Shown here one piece after another: positions 1 through 6,675 of a DNA stretch of 16,689 nucleotides; position 1 is the stretch's first letter; each line of letters begins with the position of its first letter. A program made the translations under genes and the position numbers. The notes beneath the pieces were generated by a model. The model was not told the origin of the DNA and made no database searches. It worked only from the letters and a program-made list of their open reading frames with translations. Source of the DNA: CAYIRQ01 sp964365905 (GTDB lineage: Bacteria; Patescibacteriota; Gracilibacteria; Peribacterales; Peribacteraceae); contig CAYIRQ010000016.1 in assembly GCA_964365905.1 (NCBI GenBank), positions 1-16,689 of the forward strand. Direction: 5' to 3'.

Positions 1-2
1 CG

Positions 3-1478
3 GAGTATCAGGGTGTTGAGAAGCAACCCGTGCCGTGTCCGGGCGGTTATCAGGGCGGCGGGGGCTACGGCTATCAGGGTGGCGGAAGCTGTCACTACGA
101 GAGTGTCACCCTCGATGGAGAGGAGGTTCGCAATGTGACCTGCACCAGTGGTTGGTGTTATGTCGAGTTGAACAATAATTATGATAGTAATCAGTTGTCG
201 GTGGATCCGCTCAGCTTCCAGGCATCCCGAATCTCCCGGTATGGCCCCGGTGATTGTTCAGGCGGAAGCGGCGGGACGGGAGGTGGTGAATGGACCGGCG
301 GAGGGGAGAGCGGATGCTTATGGCCCAATGCCACTATGAACGGGAAGAGTATGGGGTGGACCATCCATACGAATCGCGACCGCTCGGATCCGCGGTACGG
401 CGAACGGAACGGCAAGCAGGTTAATGCGACTGCGGGAACACTTGATCTCGGCACGGGGGAAAACTGCTACGGGCCGGCGGGCGGAGGCGGAGGATACACA
501 GGTGGCGGTACGACCGGTGGCGGCTCCAGTTCCTCTGCGGGTGGTGGCGGATACTATGGTGGCGGCTACGGTTCCGTCTGTTACTACCCCGCGCGCACGT
601 ATGATCCTGCGACGGCAAGGGTCACAGGGACGATTTCCGAGCAGGTCTCCGAGAAGAGAAATGCCGATGGCTCGATGGCATCCACCATGGGTGCAAACGG
701 CATGTACGAGATGGTCTACATCGGGAAAAACACGCAACAGGAGTACCGGAACGTTGTGCCCGATCACATGAAGAGCGACTGCAATGGCGATGGACAGCCG
801 GACAGCACTTACACGGCTCCTACGTCTGGGACCACGTGCGCCAACCTCAATGTGAAGATCATGTCTTCAGGACAGGTAATCTCCGAGCCTATTCGCTGCA
901 GCGGAGGAAGTGTATGCACGGGCGTGAATACGGGAAGTGAATATGTGAGTCAGGCGCTCAGCTGGTCCGGCTCGAGCAGCGATTGCAACGGGGATGGACA
1001 GCCGGATACCGGAAGTAACCAAAGCAGCAGCTCGAGTTCGTACCCATCGGGTGGTGGCACGACAGGAGGAAGGCAAGTTGAATGGACAAGAAACGGCATG
1101 ACCGAGAGCACATGGGTGAATTCCTCTGTGACGGACCAGCAAATTGCGGACAGAAAGGTTCTCCTTGCGCGCGACTGCCCGAACGCCACGTGGTTTAACT
1201 ACCCGTCTGCTGATATGGGCATGCCTGCTTGTGGAAGCACCGGCGGATCCAGTTGCGTTGCCTGGAACTATCCGCAGATCACGATGAGTGACGGGACAAC
1301 GAAGACGAATGTCACCTGCACCGATTACGAGAAACAGAATTGCATGGATTCGACGGGCGCTGCCATCAGTTTTTCTCAAGTCAGCAACTGGGGTGTCCCG
1401 ACCTGCCGGACCGCTTCAAGCGGCGGCATCTTCCATGCGATCGGTTCGTTCATCCGCAGCGTCGTCGCAGGATTCTGA
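3..1478 (+). CDS. Gly/Ser/Cys-rich probable secreted or surface protein, 5' partial
   Basis: The reading frame is open to the left edge, so the N-terminus and any signal peptide lie outside; about 491 residues are visible. It is built from cysteine-containing modules joined by Gly/Ser/Tyr-rich linkers (for example around 480-580 and 1030-1075). Two identical nonapeptides, DCNGDGQPD, are encoded at 777-803 and 981-1007. They match the D-x-N-x-D-G-x-x-D calcium-binding loop seen in dockerins and thrombospondin type 3 repeats. A looser motif, T-[LM]-x-G followed by NVTCT, occurs near 105-145 and again near 1280-1320, which suggests repeated small domains. The protein ends in a short amphipathic tail (FHAIGSFIRSVVAGF). 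The many Cys, Asn and Thr residues and the low-complexity linkers fit an extracellular protein. I do not recognise the family, and the calcium binding is inferred from the motif only. Confidence 0.8.
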   Translation, partial: EYQGVEKQPVPCPGGYQGGGGYGYQGGGSCHYESVTLDGEEVRNVTCTSGWCYVELNNNYDSNQLSVDPLSFQASRISRYGPGDCSGGSGGTGGGEWTGGGESGCLWPNATMNGKSMGWTIHTNRDRSDPRYGERNGKQVNATAGTLDLGTGENCYGPAGGGGGYTGGGTTGGGSSSSAGGGGYYGGGYGSVCYYPARTYDPATARVTGTISEQVSEKRNADGSMASTMGANGMYEMVYIGKNTQQEYRNVVPDHMKSDCNGDGQPDSTYTAPTSGTTCANLNVKIMSSGQVISEPIRCSGGSVCTGVNTGSEYVSQALSWSGSSSDCNGDGQPDTGSNQSSSSSSYPSGGGTTGGRQVEWTRNGMTESTWVNSSVTDQQIADRKVLLARDCPNATWFNYPSADMGMPACGSTGGSSCVAWNYPQITMSDGTTKTNVTCTDYEKQNCMDSTGAAISFSQVSNWGVPTCRTASSGGIFHAIGSFIRSVVAGF

Positions 1479-1488
1479 GCGTTGTGAT

Positions 1489-1520
1489 GTTAGCCGGCGA
1501 ATGAAATTGCGCCGGCTAAC
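1489..1520 (+). terminator. Stem-loop after the Gly-rich gene, candidate terminator
   Basis: An 11-bp perfect stem (GTTAGCCGGCG pairing with CGCCGGCTAAC) encloses a 10-nt A/T-rich loop, starting 10 nt after the stop codon. It is the right size and position for a transcription terminator. No T-run follows on the plus strand, so it may be a Rho-dependent or RNA-stabilising hairpin instead. Confidence 0.5.
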
Positions 1521-1720
1521 GATGGAAGGAATCAAAGGGCGGAGTGACTTCCGTGCACAGTGCTACACTTCTCCCCGGCGCCTCTCCCGCAGCGCAACAC
1601 TCCCTCGCTTCTCCCTGTGATACGACTCCGCATTCAAAACTTGAGGAATCTCAAGGCAATGATTGGCGTATGTTTGCCACATGCTGCGCCGCTATTCCTG
1701 TCATTTTCTTGCTGCCTGGT

Positions 1721-2383
1721 ATGAAATTCCTCATCCTTGTCGCCGGTACGAACGATCCGAGCAATGCGGAGTACCTTGCGGATCGCTTTGGGGAGGGGTT
1801 GAAGGAGGGGGGTGCGGATGAAGTGGTGAAAATCCGTGTGCGGGATCTCGATCTTCGCCATTTCACGGCCGATTGCTACGAATCCGGATGCCCGATCGAG
1901 CCGGGTTTCGCGCGGCTGCAGCGGGAAGTGCAGAGCGCGCAGGGAGTTGTGATCGGAACCCCCATCTGGAATTTCTCCGTGCCAGCGCACCTCAAAAATC
2001 TCTTCGACCGCATGGGGAGCTTTGCGCTCGATCGCACGCGCACGAAAGGGAAGCTCAAAGGGCTTCCCTTCTACTGCATCTTCACGGGCGGATCCCCCCA
2101 GCGCGCCTGGATCCTCATGCGGGAGACAACGAGCCACATCGGGAAAGCCCTCGAATACTTCGGCGCGATCCATACGGGAACGCACTTCGAGCCGCGGTGC
2201 ATGCCGGGAAAGGGCGTCTTCGGTCTGGTCGTGGATAAGCGCCCGGATGTGCTTACGAAGATGCGCATCGAAGGAAAGCGCCTCGCAGAAGCGGTGAAAG
2301 CAGGGAGGGTGCATCACCGCGGAAACTGGCTGCTCCGGTTCGGGATGCTTTCGGAGCGTCTCCTGGAGCGATGGGGGAAGTAG
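1721..2383 (+). CDS. NADPH-dependent FMN reductase-like flavoprotein
   Basis: This 220-residue protein has a flavodoxin-like fold of the NADPH-dependent FMN reductase family (quinone or azo reductase relatives). It starts with a beta strand and phosphate-binding loop (KFLILVAGTNDPSNAEYLAD, residues 2-21). Residues 79-97 carry the flavin-contacting stretch GTPIWNFSVPAHLKNLFDR, which is highly typical of the family, and TGGSPQRAW follows near 122-130. It is expected to be cytosolic and to use reduced nicotinamide to reduce a flavin-bound acceptor; the substrate cannot be told from sequence. The frame stays open upstream to 1544, but the ATG at 1721 places the first beta strand at the N-terminus as in relatives. 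No Shine-Dalgarno precedes it. Its stop is 7 nt from the stop of the convergent TrpR-like gene. The 200 bp upstream hold no gene and no clear promoter. Confidence 0.88.
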   Translation: MKFLILVAGTNDPSNAEYLADRFGEGLKEGGADEVVKIRVRDLDLRHFTADCYESGCPIEPGFARLQREVQSAQGVVIGTPIWNFSVPAHLKNLFDRMGSFALDRTRTKGKLKGLPFYCIFTGGSPQRAWILMRETTSHIGKALEYFGAIHTGTHFEPRCMPGKGVFGLVVDKRPDVLTKMRIEGKRLAEAVKAGRVHHRGNWLLRFGMLSERLLERWGK

Positions 2384-2390
2384 CAGTTTT

Positions 2391-2843
2391 CTACTCTTTG
2401 CTCCGCGGGTTGCTCCACTCCATGTCATCGAGGAGGACGTTGAGGAAGAGAAAGTGAAGCGGATACCTTCTGCGGAGTGCTTTGAAAGGGCCCTCTTCCC
2501 ACGGGAGAGACCGTTTCCCTTTTCGGTCCTCTTTCCGGAGCAGGGGAGTGATGAGTTGACGGTACGACGCGAATTTTCGGGAGAGCCATGTGTCCACGGC
2601 GGTGATCGTGGTGAATCCCACGTTCAGTTCCCTGCGGATTTCCACGTAGGTGTCTCCGCGCAGCAGCATCTTCGCGATGCGGATGCGACGGATGAGCATC
2701 GCCGCCTCGCTCGGCGTGAGGACGTCGAGGAGGAATTCCTGGATGTCCGCCTTGCGCCTGAGCGCCGCGAGCATTTCTGCAAGTTCCGCCCGCGCCGCCG
2801 CCTGCTCCGCCGGAGTCAATGTTCGATAGTCGAATTTCGCCAT
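2391..2843 (-). CDS. TrpR/YerC-YecD-like transcriptional repressor
   Basis: This 150-residue protein carries a TrpR-like helix-turn-helix domain at about residues 33-90. DIQEFLLDVLTPSEAAML is followed by the recognition region LRGDTYVEIRRELNVGFTTI, the arrangement of the TrpR/YerC/YecD family. TrpR itself binds tryptophan and DNA as a dimer; the ligand of YerC-like members is not established, so no ligand is claimed. A basic C-terminal tail of about 60 residues extends beyond the core domain. The ATG at 2843 lies 6 nt from a perfect palindrome (2850-2879), and the same 28-bp palindrome recurs at 12446-12473. This fits autoregulation plus one remote target, which is inference. The gene follows ribD on the same strand and converges on the flavoprotein gene. 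There is no Shine-Dalgarno site. Confidence 0.85.
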   Translation of the reverse strand: MAKFDYRTLTPAEQAAARAELAEMLAALRRKADIQEFLLDVLTPSEAAMLIRRIRIAKMLLRGDTYVEIRRELNVGFTTITAVDTWLSRKFASYRQLITPLLRKEDRKGKRSLPWEEGPFKALRRRYPLHFLFLNVLLDDMEWSNPRSKE

Positions 2844-2849
2844 GGGACT

Positions 2850-2879
2850 TCACTACCATATAACGTTATATGGTAGTGA
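2850..2879. promoter_or_regulatory. Perfect palindrome, candidate operator of the TrpR-like gene (copy 1)
   Basis: The half-site CACTACCATATAAC is followed immediately by its exact reverse complement (2851-2878). One further T/A pair makes 30 bp in total. It sits 6 nt upstream of the TrpR-like start codon and contains -10-like hexamers (TATAAC, TATATG), so a bound protein would block transcription. An identical 28-bp copy is at 12446-12473. The operator role is inferred from position, symmetry and recurrence. Confidence 0.75.
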
Positions 2880-2946
2880 GTAAAGAACATCATGAAAAAA
2901 GATGCTCAGGGACCATGATTGAAAGAGGGTATAGCTGCGATAGGGG

Positions 2947-3939
2947 TTATTTCCCCACAAGATATATCACTTCATCGATGCACCCGCTTACTTCGAATGC
3001 TTTCCATACCGCTCCCCCCCCCTCCACGAGCACGGAGGCGATTCCTTCCTGCTGCAGGCGTTGCAGCAGTTCGGCAATGGGCAGTTTTTCACGGATGATG
3101 AGGGTCCGCTCTGCATCTTCATCGGTGAGAACTTTTGCAGTTGACGGAATTTCCCCCTGAGGGTCAAGAATGATTCTTCGAGGTTGAGGAAGGGGAAGGG
3201 GAGAATCTACTTTCAATATGTTAACATATTGAAAGTTACTCTCTGTGGGTTGGCGAGGAGAGAAGTGACGAACATTCAGTTGAGGGTTATCGACAATGAT
3301 GGTGCCGCTTCCCACGAGAATCGCGTCGTGCGTTGCGCGGAGGTGTGCATGAGACCAGCGATCTTGCTCTTCCGAGGTGATTTTGCCGTTCGTCGTTCCA
3401 TTGTTGCGTATGGCTTTTTTGAGAGTGACCCACGGGCGACCTTGTTCCACGATTGAAAAAAATCCTTTATTCAACCTGCGGCATTCCGCTTCGAATACCG
3501 GGCCAACCACGTCGACGCCGCGTTTTTGTAGTTCCTTCGCGCCGCCGTGGATTGGATCGCGCGCGCCGAAAACGACTGTTTTGATGCCGGCAGCAATGAT
3601 CGCATCGGTGCAGGGAGGTTGCTTGCCCTCATGACCGCAGGGTTCCAAGTTCACATAGAGCGTTGCGCCTCTGAGGTTATAGGTTATAGGTTTTAGGTTA
3701 TAGATCGCCTTCTCAAGAGCGAGGATCTCCGCATGCTTCCCTCCAAACTCTTCATGCCAAGCCTCCGCGATGACCCTTCGGCTACGCTCAGGGTCCTCTA
3801 CGAGGACACACCCGACGAGCGGATTCGGGGAAACCATCCCGCGGCCGCGTTCTGCGAGTTCGAGGCAGCGGCGAATTTGCGACGTTTGTTCGTTGATTCG
3901 TTGTTCGTTTTTCGTTCCACAAAACTTCACAAAATTCAT
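2947..3939 (-). CDS. ribD: Bifunctional diaminohydroxyphosphoribosylaminopyrimidine deaminase / reductase (RibD), C-terminally short
   Basis: This is the second and third step of riboflavin synthesis: deamination, then NADPH-dependent reduction of the ribose side chain. In 330 residues, the N-terminal cytidine-deaminase-like zinc domain has H69-A-E71 and C101/C110 (PCGHEGKQPPC). The reductase domain follows with KITSEE, DAILVGSGTIIVDNPQL and VLVEGGGAVW. The protein stops at IDEVIYLVGK, where relatives continue for roughly 35-45 more residues, so the reductase end looks truncated. Several stretches absent from typical RibD are encoded by repeats: residues 8-20 (heptamer array), about 49-55 (REP-like hairpin), 79-89 (heptamers) and about 235-245 (palindrome). 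The start at 3939 leaves a short extension before the usual RRCLELAERG helix. No other rib genes are nearby. Confidence 0.88.
   Translation of the reverse strand: MNFVKFCGTKNEQRINEQTSQIRRCLELAERGRGMVSPNPLVGCVLVEDPERSRRVIAEAWHEEFGGKHAEILALEKAIYNLKPITYNLRGATLYVNLEPCGHEGKQPPCTDAIIAAGIKTVVFGARDPIHGGAKELQKRGVDVVGPVFEAECRRLNKGFFSIVEQGRPWVTLKKAIRNNGTTNGKITSEEQDRWSHAHLRATHDAILVGSGTIIVDNPQLNVRHFSPRQPTESNFQYVNILKVDSPLPLPQPRRIILDPQGEIPSTAKVLTDEDAERTLIIREKLPIAELLQRLQQEGIASVLVEGGGAVWKAFEVSGCIDEVIYLVGK
3209..3236. repeat. 28-bp perfect palindrome inside ribD
   Basis: ACTTTCAATATGTT is followed directly by its exact reverse complement. It lies in frame in the ribD reductase domain and encodes part of the stretch NFQYVNILKV, which interrupts the usual link between the NPQLNVR and RRIILD motifs. 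It resembles the operator-like palindromes in length (28 bp) but not in sequence. Confidence 0.8.
3674..3701. repeat. Heptamer tandem repeat inside ribD
   Basis: There are four units of 7 nt: AGGTTAT, AGGTTAT, AGGTTTT and AGGTTAT. On the coding (minus) strand they encode YNLKPITYNL, placed just before the GATLYVNLEPC zinc motif, where typical RibD proteins have only a short linker. Confidence 0.85.
3772..3795. repeat. REP-like hairpin in frame inside ribD
   Basis: GACCCT and AGGGTC form a 6-bp stem around TCGGCTACGCTC. It belongs to the same loose family as CCTGAGCTTGCCGAAGG at 14242-14258. On the minus strand it is translated as DPERSRR, inserted between VGCVLVE and VIAEAWHEEFG of the deaminase domain. 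Confidence 0.7.
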
Positions 3940-3980
3940 GGTTGCATTGTAACGAACAACAAATAACAAAAAACGAAAAA
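3888..3980. repeat. Inverted heptamer array spanning the ribD start
   Basis: The left arm (3888-3916) has units of NTTCGTT: GTTCGTT, ATTCGTT, GTTCGTT, TTTCGTT. The right arm (3951-3978) has the reverse-complement consensus AACGAAN: AACGAAC, AACAAAT, AACAAAA, AACGAAA. The left arm is translated as the N-terminal KNEQRINEQ of RibD; the right arm fills the aldolase-ribD spacer. The arms could pair into a hairpin enclosing the ribD start codon. Confidence 0.8.
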
Positions 3981-3982
3981 CC

Positions 3983-5068
3983 TCAGGTAACCCTCGCAAG
4001 GGGTTTCGCACCCTCCTTTTCAAGCACCGGGTCGTACGTTCCTTCCTGAGCAAGGCTATTCATCCTTGCCCGCTTGAGGAAGGCAGCCTGCGCCGCAGGG
4101 ATATTTGCAACTTTCCCTGCCCATGCCTTGAGCGCATCATCCTGCAGAGCCCTTCCGTAGCTGAAGGAGAGGGTCCACGGAGCCTTCATCTTCTTTGCTT
4201 CGAGTGCGCAGGCATGCAAGTTCTCCGTTGCCTGCAGCGCGCTTTGCCCGCCGGAGAGGAACACAATGCCGGGGAGTTCTTTGGGGAGTGATTTCCGGAA
4301 CACTTCCAGTGTCGCTTTGCCAACAATGTCGGGAGCATCCTTCTTCAATTCCTTTCCGGAGAGCACCATGTTCGTCTTGAGGATCGTGAGCGCCGGATCC
4401 ACGCCGTGTTCCTTCAGCTTCCTGAAGAACATCACGAGCGTTCTCTCCGTTGCCTCCGCACATTGTTCCATCGTGTGCAGCCCATCCATGAGGATTTCTG
4501 GTTCATTGATCGGAACGTAGCCTGCGGCAAGCGACCACGCCGCCTGCTCTGCCATCACGTGCATCGCGTAATCGAGGAACGCATCGGAAACCCGCGGTTC
4601 GACAAGCACCACTTGTCGCCACTTCGTAAAAGCAAGCGTTCCTTTGCTGCGCTCTGTCCAGCTTTCGAGACGCTTCCCGAGACCTTTGAGGCCGCGCGTG
4701 ACCTTCTGTGGCGCCCACATCGGATGCTCCTCCATGCCTTCATCGGTCTTGATGCCAGGCACCACTCCATTGCTTGCGATGAGCTCCGAGAATGTTCGAC
4801 CGGCATCGTCCTTTTGATCGACAGTCTCATCAAAGAGAATCACGCCGCTGATCCACTGCTCATAGCCGGGACTCATGAAGAGCATGTTCCGGTAACTCCT
4901 TCGATTCTCTTCCGTACTTTCCACCTTAATCGAATCGAAACGCTTCTTGATCGTTCCGGAGGATTCATCGGCCGCGAGGATGCCTTTGCCGGGAGTAAGG
5001 ATTTTCTGGATCGTGTCTTTGAGGCGGGGAGGATCGAGGGGGGGCATGAGTGAGAGGAAAAGAGACAT
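3983..5068 (-). CDS. Fructose-bisphosphate aldolase, class I
   Basis: This glycolytic enzyme cleaves fructose 1,6-bisphosphate to dihydroxyacetone phosphate and glyceraldehyde 3-phosphate through a Schiff base. The 361 residues align along the whole class I (animal/plant-type) family. GKGILAADESSGTIKKRF is at 27-44, the active-site lysine region is FTKWRQVV at 147-154, and the acidic pair is in NEPEIL near 188-193. The Schiff-base lysine is K231 in LTILKTNMVLSG. The phosphate-binding FLSGGQS is at 270-276 and SYGRALQ at 303-309. All expected catalytic positions look intact. Translation could start at 5068 or at the in-frame ATG at 5047 (MPPLDPPRLKD); neither has a Shine-Dalgarno, and the bases between are pyrimidine-rich. 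The gene lies about 96 bp downstream of tRNA-Ala on the same strand and 43 bp upstream of ribD. Confidence 0.95.
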   Translation of the reverse strand: MSLFLSLMPPLDPPRLKDTIQKILTPGKGILAADESSGTIKKRFDSIKVESTEENRRSYRNMLFMSPGYEQWISGVILFDETVDQKDDAGRTFSELIASNGVVPGIKTDEGMEEHPMWAPQKVTRGLKGLGKRLESWTERSKGTLAFTKWRQVVLVEPRVSDAFLDYAMHVMAEQAAWSLAAGYVPINEPEILMDGLHTMEQCAEATERTLVMFFRKLKEHGVDPALTILKTNMVLSGKELKKDAPDIVGKATLEVFRKSLPKELPGIVFLSGGQSALQATENLHACALEAKKMKAPWTLSFSYGRALQDDALKAWAGKVANIPAAQAAFLKRARMNSLAQEGTYDPVLEKEGAKPLARVT

Positions 5069-5164
5069 GATACTAGCATGATGGTGATCCCGGCCCTTCA
5101 GCTCCGTTCAGGGCCTATTGGAAATATATGCATTCTGGAACCCTGTGCGGAAGAAGTAAGATTC

Positions 5165-5239
5165 TGGTGGACCCGGCGGGACTCGAACCCGCGATCTTTA
5201 GCATGCCATGCTAACGCTTTTCCTCTAAGCTACGGGCCC
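5165..5239 (-). tRNA. tRNA-Ala (anticodon GGC), CCA encoded
   Basis: A full cloverleaf can be drawn on the minus strand. The acceptor GGGCCCG pairs with CGGGTCC (one G-U), and the D arm is GCTT/AAGC. The anticodon stem TTAGC/GCTAA has loop ATGGCAT, so the anticodon is GGC, reading Ala GCC codons. The T arm is GCGGG-TTCGAGT-CCCGC. The discriminator A is followed by a genome-encoded CCA. The mature body is 72 nt plus CCA. Confidence 0.95.
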
Positions 5240-5250
5240 CAACGGCGCCC

Positions 5251-5256
5251 ATTATA
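5251..5256 (-). promoter_or_regulatory. -10 element of the tRNA-Ala gene
   Basis: A perfect TATAAT lies on the minus strand, 11 nt before the mature 5' end of tRNA-Ala, which suits initiation a few bases upstream of the tRNA. At 17-bp spacing the -35 position reads CAAGAA, a poor match. Confidence 0.6.
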
Positions 5257-5310
5257 ACGCAGAGCACTTGGGTTTCTTGGAAATCATGATTAACCTCTCG
5301 ACGTGCTTCG

Positions 5311-5331
5311 ATCCCTCGGCAAGCTCGGGAT
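5311..5331. repeat. REP-like hairpin upstream of the methionine aminopeptidase gene
   Basis: ATCCC and GGGAT flank TCGGCAAGCTC. This is the same loose motif family as the REP-like copies inside ribD and upstream of lysS. GCTCAGCATGACG follows at about 5339-5351, another piece common in such elements. The rest of the 177-bp spacer 5240-5416 has no recognised gene. Confidence 0.5.
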
Positions 5332-5416
5332 AGGCTTAGCTCAGCATGACGTAAATGAAATCACGGAGACGGTGTTGTTTCTTGGTTTTCCCAGTGCTCT
5401 CCACTACGCTTTCCAT

Positions 5417-6178
5417 ATGTCCGGATCATATAAAGACTCCTTCCAAATCTTCACGCCTGCGCAAATTGCATCCCTCCGCAAAGGGGGGAACATTCTGCAC
5501 GAGTGCCTCAAGCACGTGGCGATGCTCGTGAAGCCCGGCGTGCAAACAGGAGAACTCGATCGCGTTGCGGAGGCATTCATACGTGATCATGGGGCCTTGC
5601 CGGGGTTCAAGGGATATCACGGCTACGCTGCGACACTGTGTACCTCCGTGAACGATGTCTGCGTGCATGGAATCCCGGGGAAGGAGAAACTCAGAGAAGG
5701 GGATATCGTGGGAATCGATTGCGGTGTGCTCTATGACGGTCTCTACACTGATGCCGCGCTCACGGTTCCTGTTTCTCGCGTCTCCGGGAAGGCGGAACGG
5801 CTTCTCTCGGCAACGCAGGATGCGCTTTCTCTCGGCCTTGCCGAAGTGCGCGCCGGCGCACGCACCGGCAATATTGGAGCGACGATTCATAAGCGTCTGC
5901 AGCAGGATGGATTTGATTCCGTGCGCCCTCTCACAGGCCATGGCCTTGGGTCGACGCTCCATCAGTTCCCGGATATTCCCAATTTCGGAACAAAGGGAAA
6001 AGGACATGTGCTTCGGCTCCACACCATCGTCGCGATCGAACCCATTTCCACCGCGGGAAGTAATGATGTGACGCAAGATGACGATGGATGGACGTTGCGG
6101 ACTGCTGACGGAGCTCTGTCCGCACATTTCGAACACACGGTGCTCGTGACGGAGGAGGGATGTGAGGTGCTCACCTGA
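5417..6178 (+). CDS. map: Methionine aminopeptidase, type I
   Basis: This enzyme removes the initiator methionine from nascent proteins at the ribosome. The 253-residue protein has all five metal ligands of the pita-bread fold: D101 (GIDCG), D112 (YTDAALT), H175 (TGHGLG), E208 (AIEPIS) and E239 (FEHTVLV). The substrate-contacting H84 is in SVNDVCVHGIP. There is no N-terminal zinc-finger extension, so it is the short type I form. The frame is open upstream to 5303, but that part covers a REP-like repeat and matches nothing in the family, so the ATG at 5417 (MSGSYKDSFQIFTP) is chosen. No Shine-Dalgarno precedes it. It faces rpsU, separated by an inverted heptamer array. Confidence 0.95.
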   Translation: MSGSYKDSFQIFTPAQIASLRKGGNILHECLKHVAMLVKPGVQTGELDRVAEAFIRDHGALPGFKGYHGYAATLCTSVNDVCVHGIPGKEKLREGDIVGIDCGVLYDGLYTDAALTVPVSRVSGKAERLLSATQDALSLGLAEVRAGARTGNIGATIHKRLQQDGFDSVRPLTGHGLGSTLHQFPDIPNFGTKGKGHVLRLHTIVAIEPISTAGSNDVTQDDDGWTLRTADGALSAHFEHTVLVTEEGCEVLT

Positions 6179-6254
6179 GTGAGTAGTGTGTAGTTTGTAG
6201 TTGGTAGAACACCGGAATCCATTCTCTACTCACTACTCACTACCAACTACGCAC
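6179..6254. repeat. Inverted heptamer array between map and rpsU
   Basis: The left arm (6179-6206) is GTGAGTA, GTGTGTA, GTTTGTA, GTTGGTA. The right arm (6227-6254) is TACTCAC, TACTCAC, TACCAAC, TACGCAC, the reverse complement of the left consensus. It fills the space between two convergent genes and could act as a bidirectional terminator-like hairpin. Confidence 0.85.
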
Positions 6255-6257
6255 TCG

Positions 6258-6473
6258 TCACATATTGGAATAAAACTTCGCCTTCTTTTGCTCCGCGCGG
6301 AACTGTTCGCGCTTGAGGGCACGAAGACGCTGTTGCCTCTTCTTTGGGGGTTTCCGGAAGCGCATCCGGTCCCGGAGGACTTTCACCATGCGTGTTTCCT
6401 GCACCTGCTTCTTGAAGCGAGTCATGAGACGCTCATTGCTTTCGGTGCCTTTTTTGACGGCGTAGACGGCCAT
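6258..6473 (-). CDS. rpsU: 30S ribosomal protein bS21
   Basis: This 71-residue, strongly basic protein has the bS21 pattern: AVKKGTESNERLMTRFKKQV, then a basic helix (RFRKPPKKRQQRLRALKRE). bS21 binds the 30S platform near the anti-Shine-Dalgarno region of 16S rRNA and takes part in initiation. The length is usual for the family. It is a single-gene unit between convergent map and the divergently transcribed 117-residue orphan. A good promoter lies only a few bases upstream, so the mRNA leader would be very short. bS21 is kept although no gene here shows a Shine-Dalgarno site. Confidence 0.93.
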   Translation of the reverse strand: MAVYAVKKGTESNERLMTRFKKQVQETRMVKVLRDRMRFRKPPKKRQQRLRALKREQFRAEQKKAKFYSNM

Positions 6474-6484
6474 AGAGTAGGGAG

Positions 6485-6513
6485 AATGTACAGGTGAGCT
6501 CTCTGAGGGTCAA
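6485..6513 (-). promoter_or_regulatory. Promoter of rpsU
   Basis: On the minus strand, TTGACC (6508-6513), a 17-bp spacer, then TACATT (6485-6490). Initiation would fall near 6478, about 5 nt before the rpsU ATG, implying a leaderless or near-leaderless transcript. Confidence 0.65.
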
Positions 6514-6519
6514 TCCAGT

Positions 6520-6615
6520 CTGAAGAAGAAGCCGAAGAAACCGAAGATTCCGAGGATTCCGAAGAATATCGTTGTTCGTCGGTTTCCCCGGTTTCCTCGG
6601 ACTCCTCGACTTCCT
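6520..6615. repeat. Inverted 9-mer array
   Basis: The left arm (6520-6564) has 9-nt units such as AAGCCGAAG, AAACCGAAG, ATTCCGAGG, ATTCCGAAG. The right arm (6580-6615) has CGGTTTCCC, CGGTTTCCT, CGGACTCCT, CGACTTCCT, whose consensus is the reverse complement of the left. The arms are separated by about 15 nt. The array sits between two divergent promoters. Confidence 0.8.
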
Positions 6616-6630
6616 TTTCTGCACAGAATT

Positions 6631-6639
6631 TGCTATACT
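6631..6639 (+). promoter_or_regulatory. Extended -10 promoter of the 117-residue orphan gene
   Basis: TGC-TATACT is an extended -10 element about 37 nt before the start codon. The -35 position (TTCCTT near 6611) is weak and overlaps the end of the 9-mer array. The predicted leader is A-rich and has no Shine-Dalgarno. Confidence 0.5.
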
Positions 6640-6675
6640 GGTGAGATTTCAGAACCACAAAAACAAACTCACTTC

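Noticed and set aside
318..1379. Several long frames antisense or shifted within the Gly-rich gene
   Set aside because: They arise from the GC-rich, Gly-codon-rich sequence; none resembles a known protein and all conflict with the strongly supported plus-strand frame.
2379..2395. AGTAG/CTACT stem between the convergent flavoprotein and TrpR-like genes
   Set aside because: A 5-bp stem made largely of the two stop codons; probably coincidental.
1634..2428. 264-residue minus-strand frame opposite the FMN reductase
   Set aside because: It is the complement of a recognisable flavoprotein and runs into the TrpR-like gene; no family features.
5092..5115. GGCCCT/AGGGCC hairpin downstream of tRNA-Ala as a terminator
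   Set aside because: The stem is only 6 bp with a 12-nt loop and no T-run; too weak to annotate.
6422..6658. Minus-strand frame with an acidic Ser/Glu-rich stretch
   Set aside because: It overlaps rpsU and its low-complexity part is simply the translated 9-mer array.
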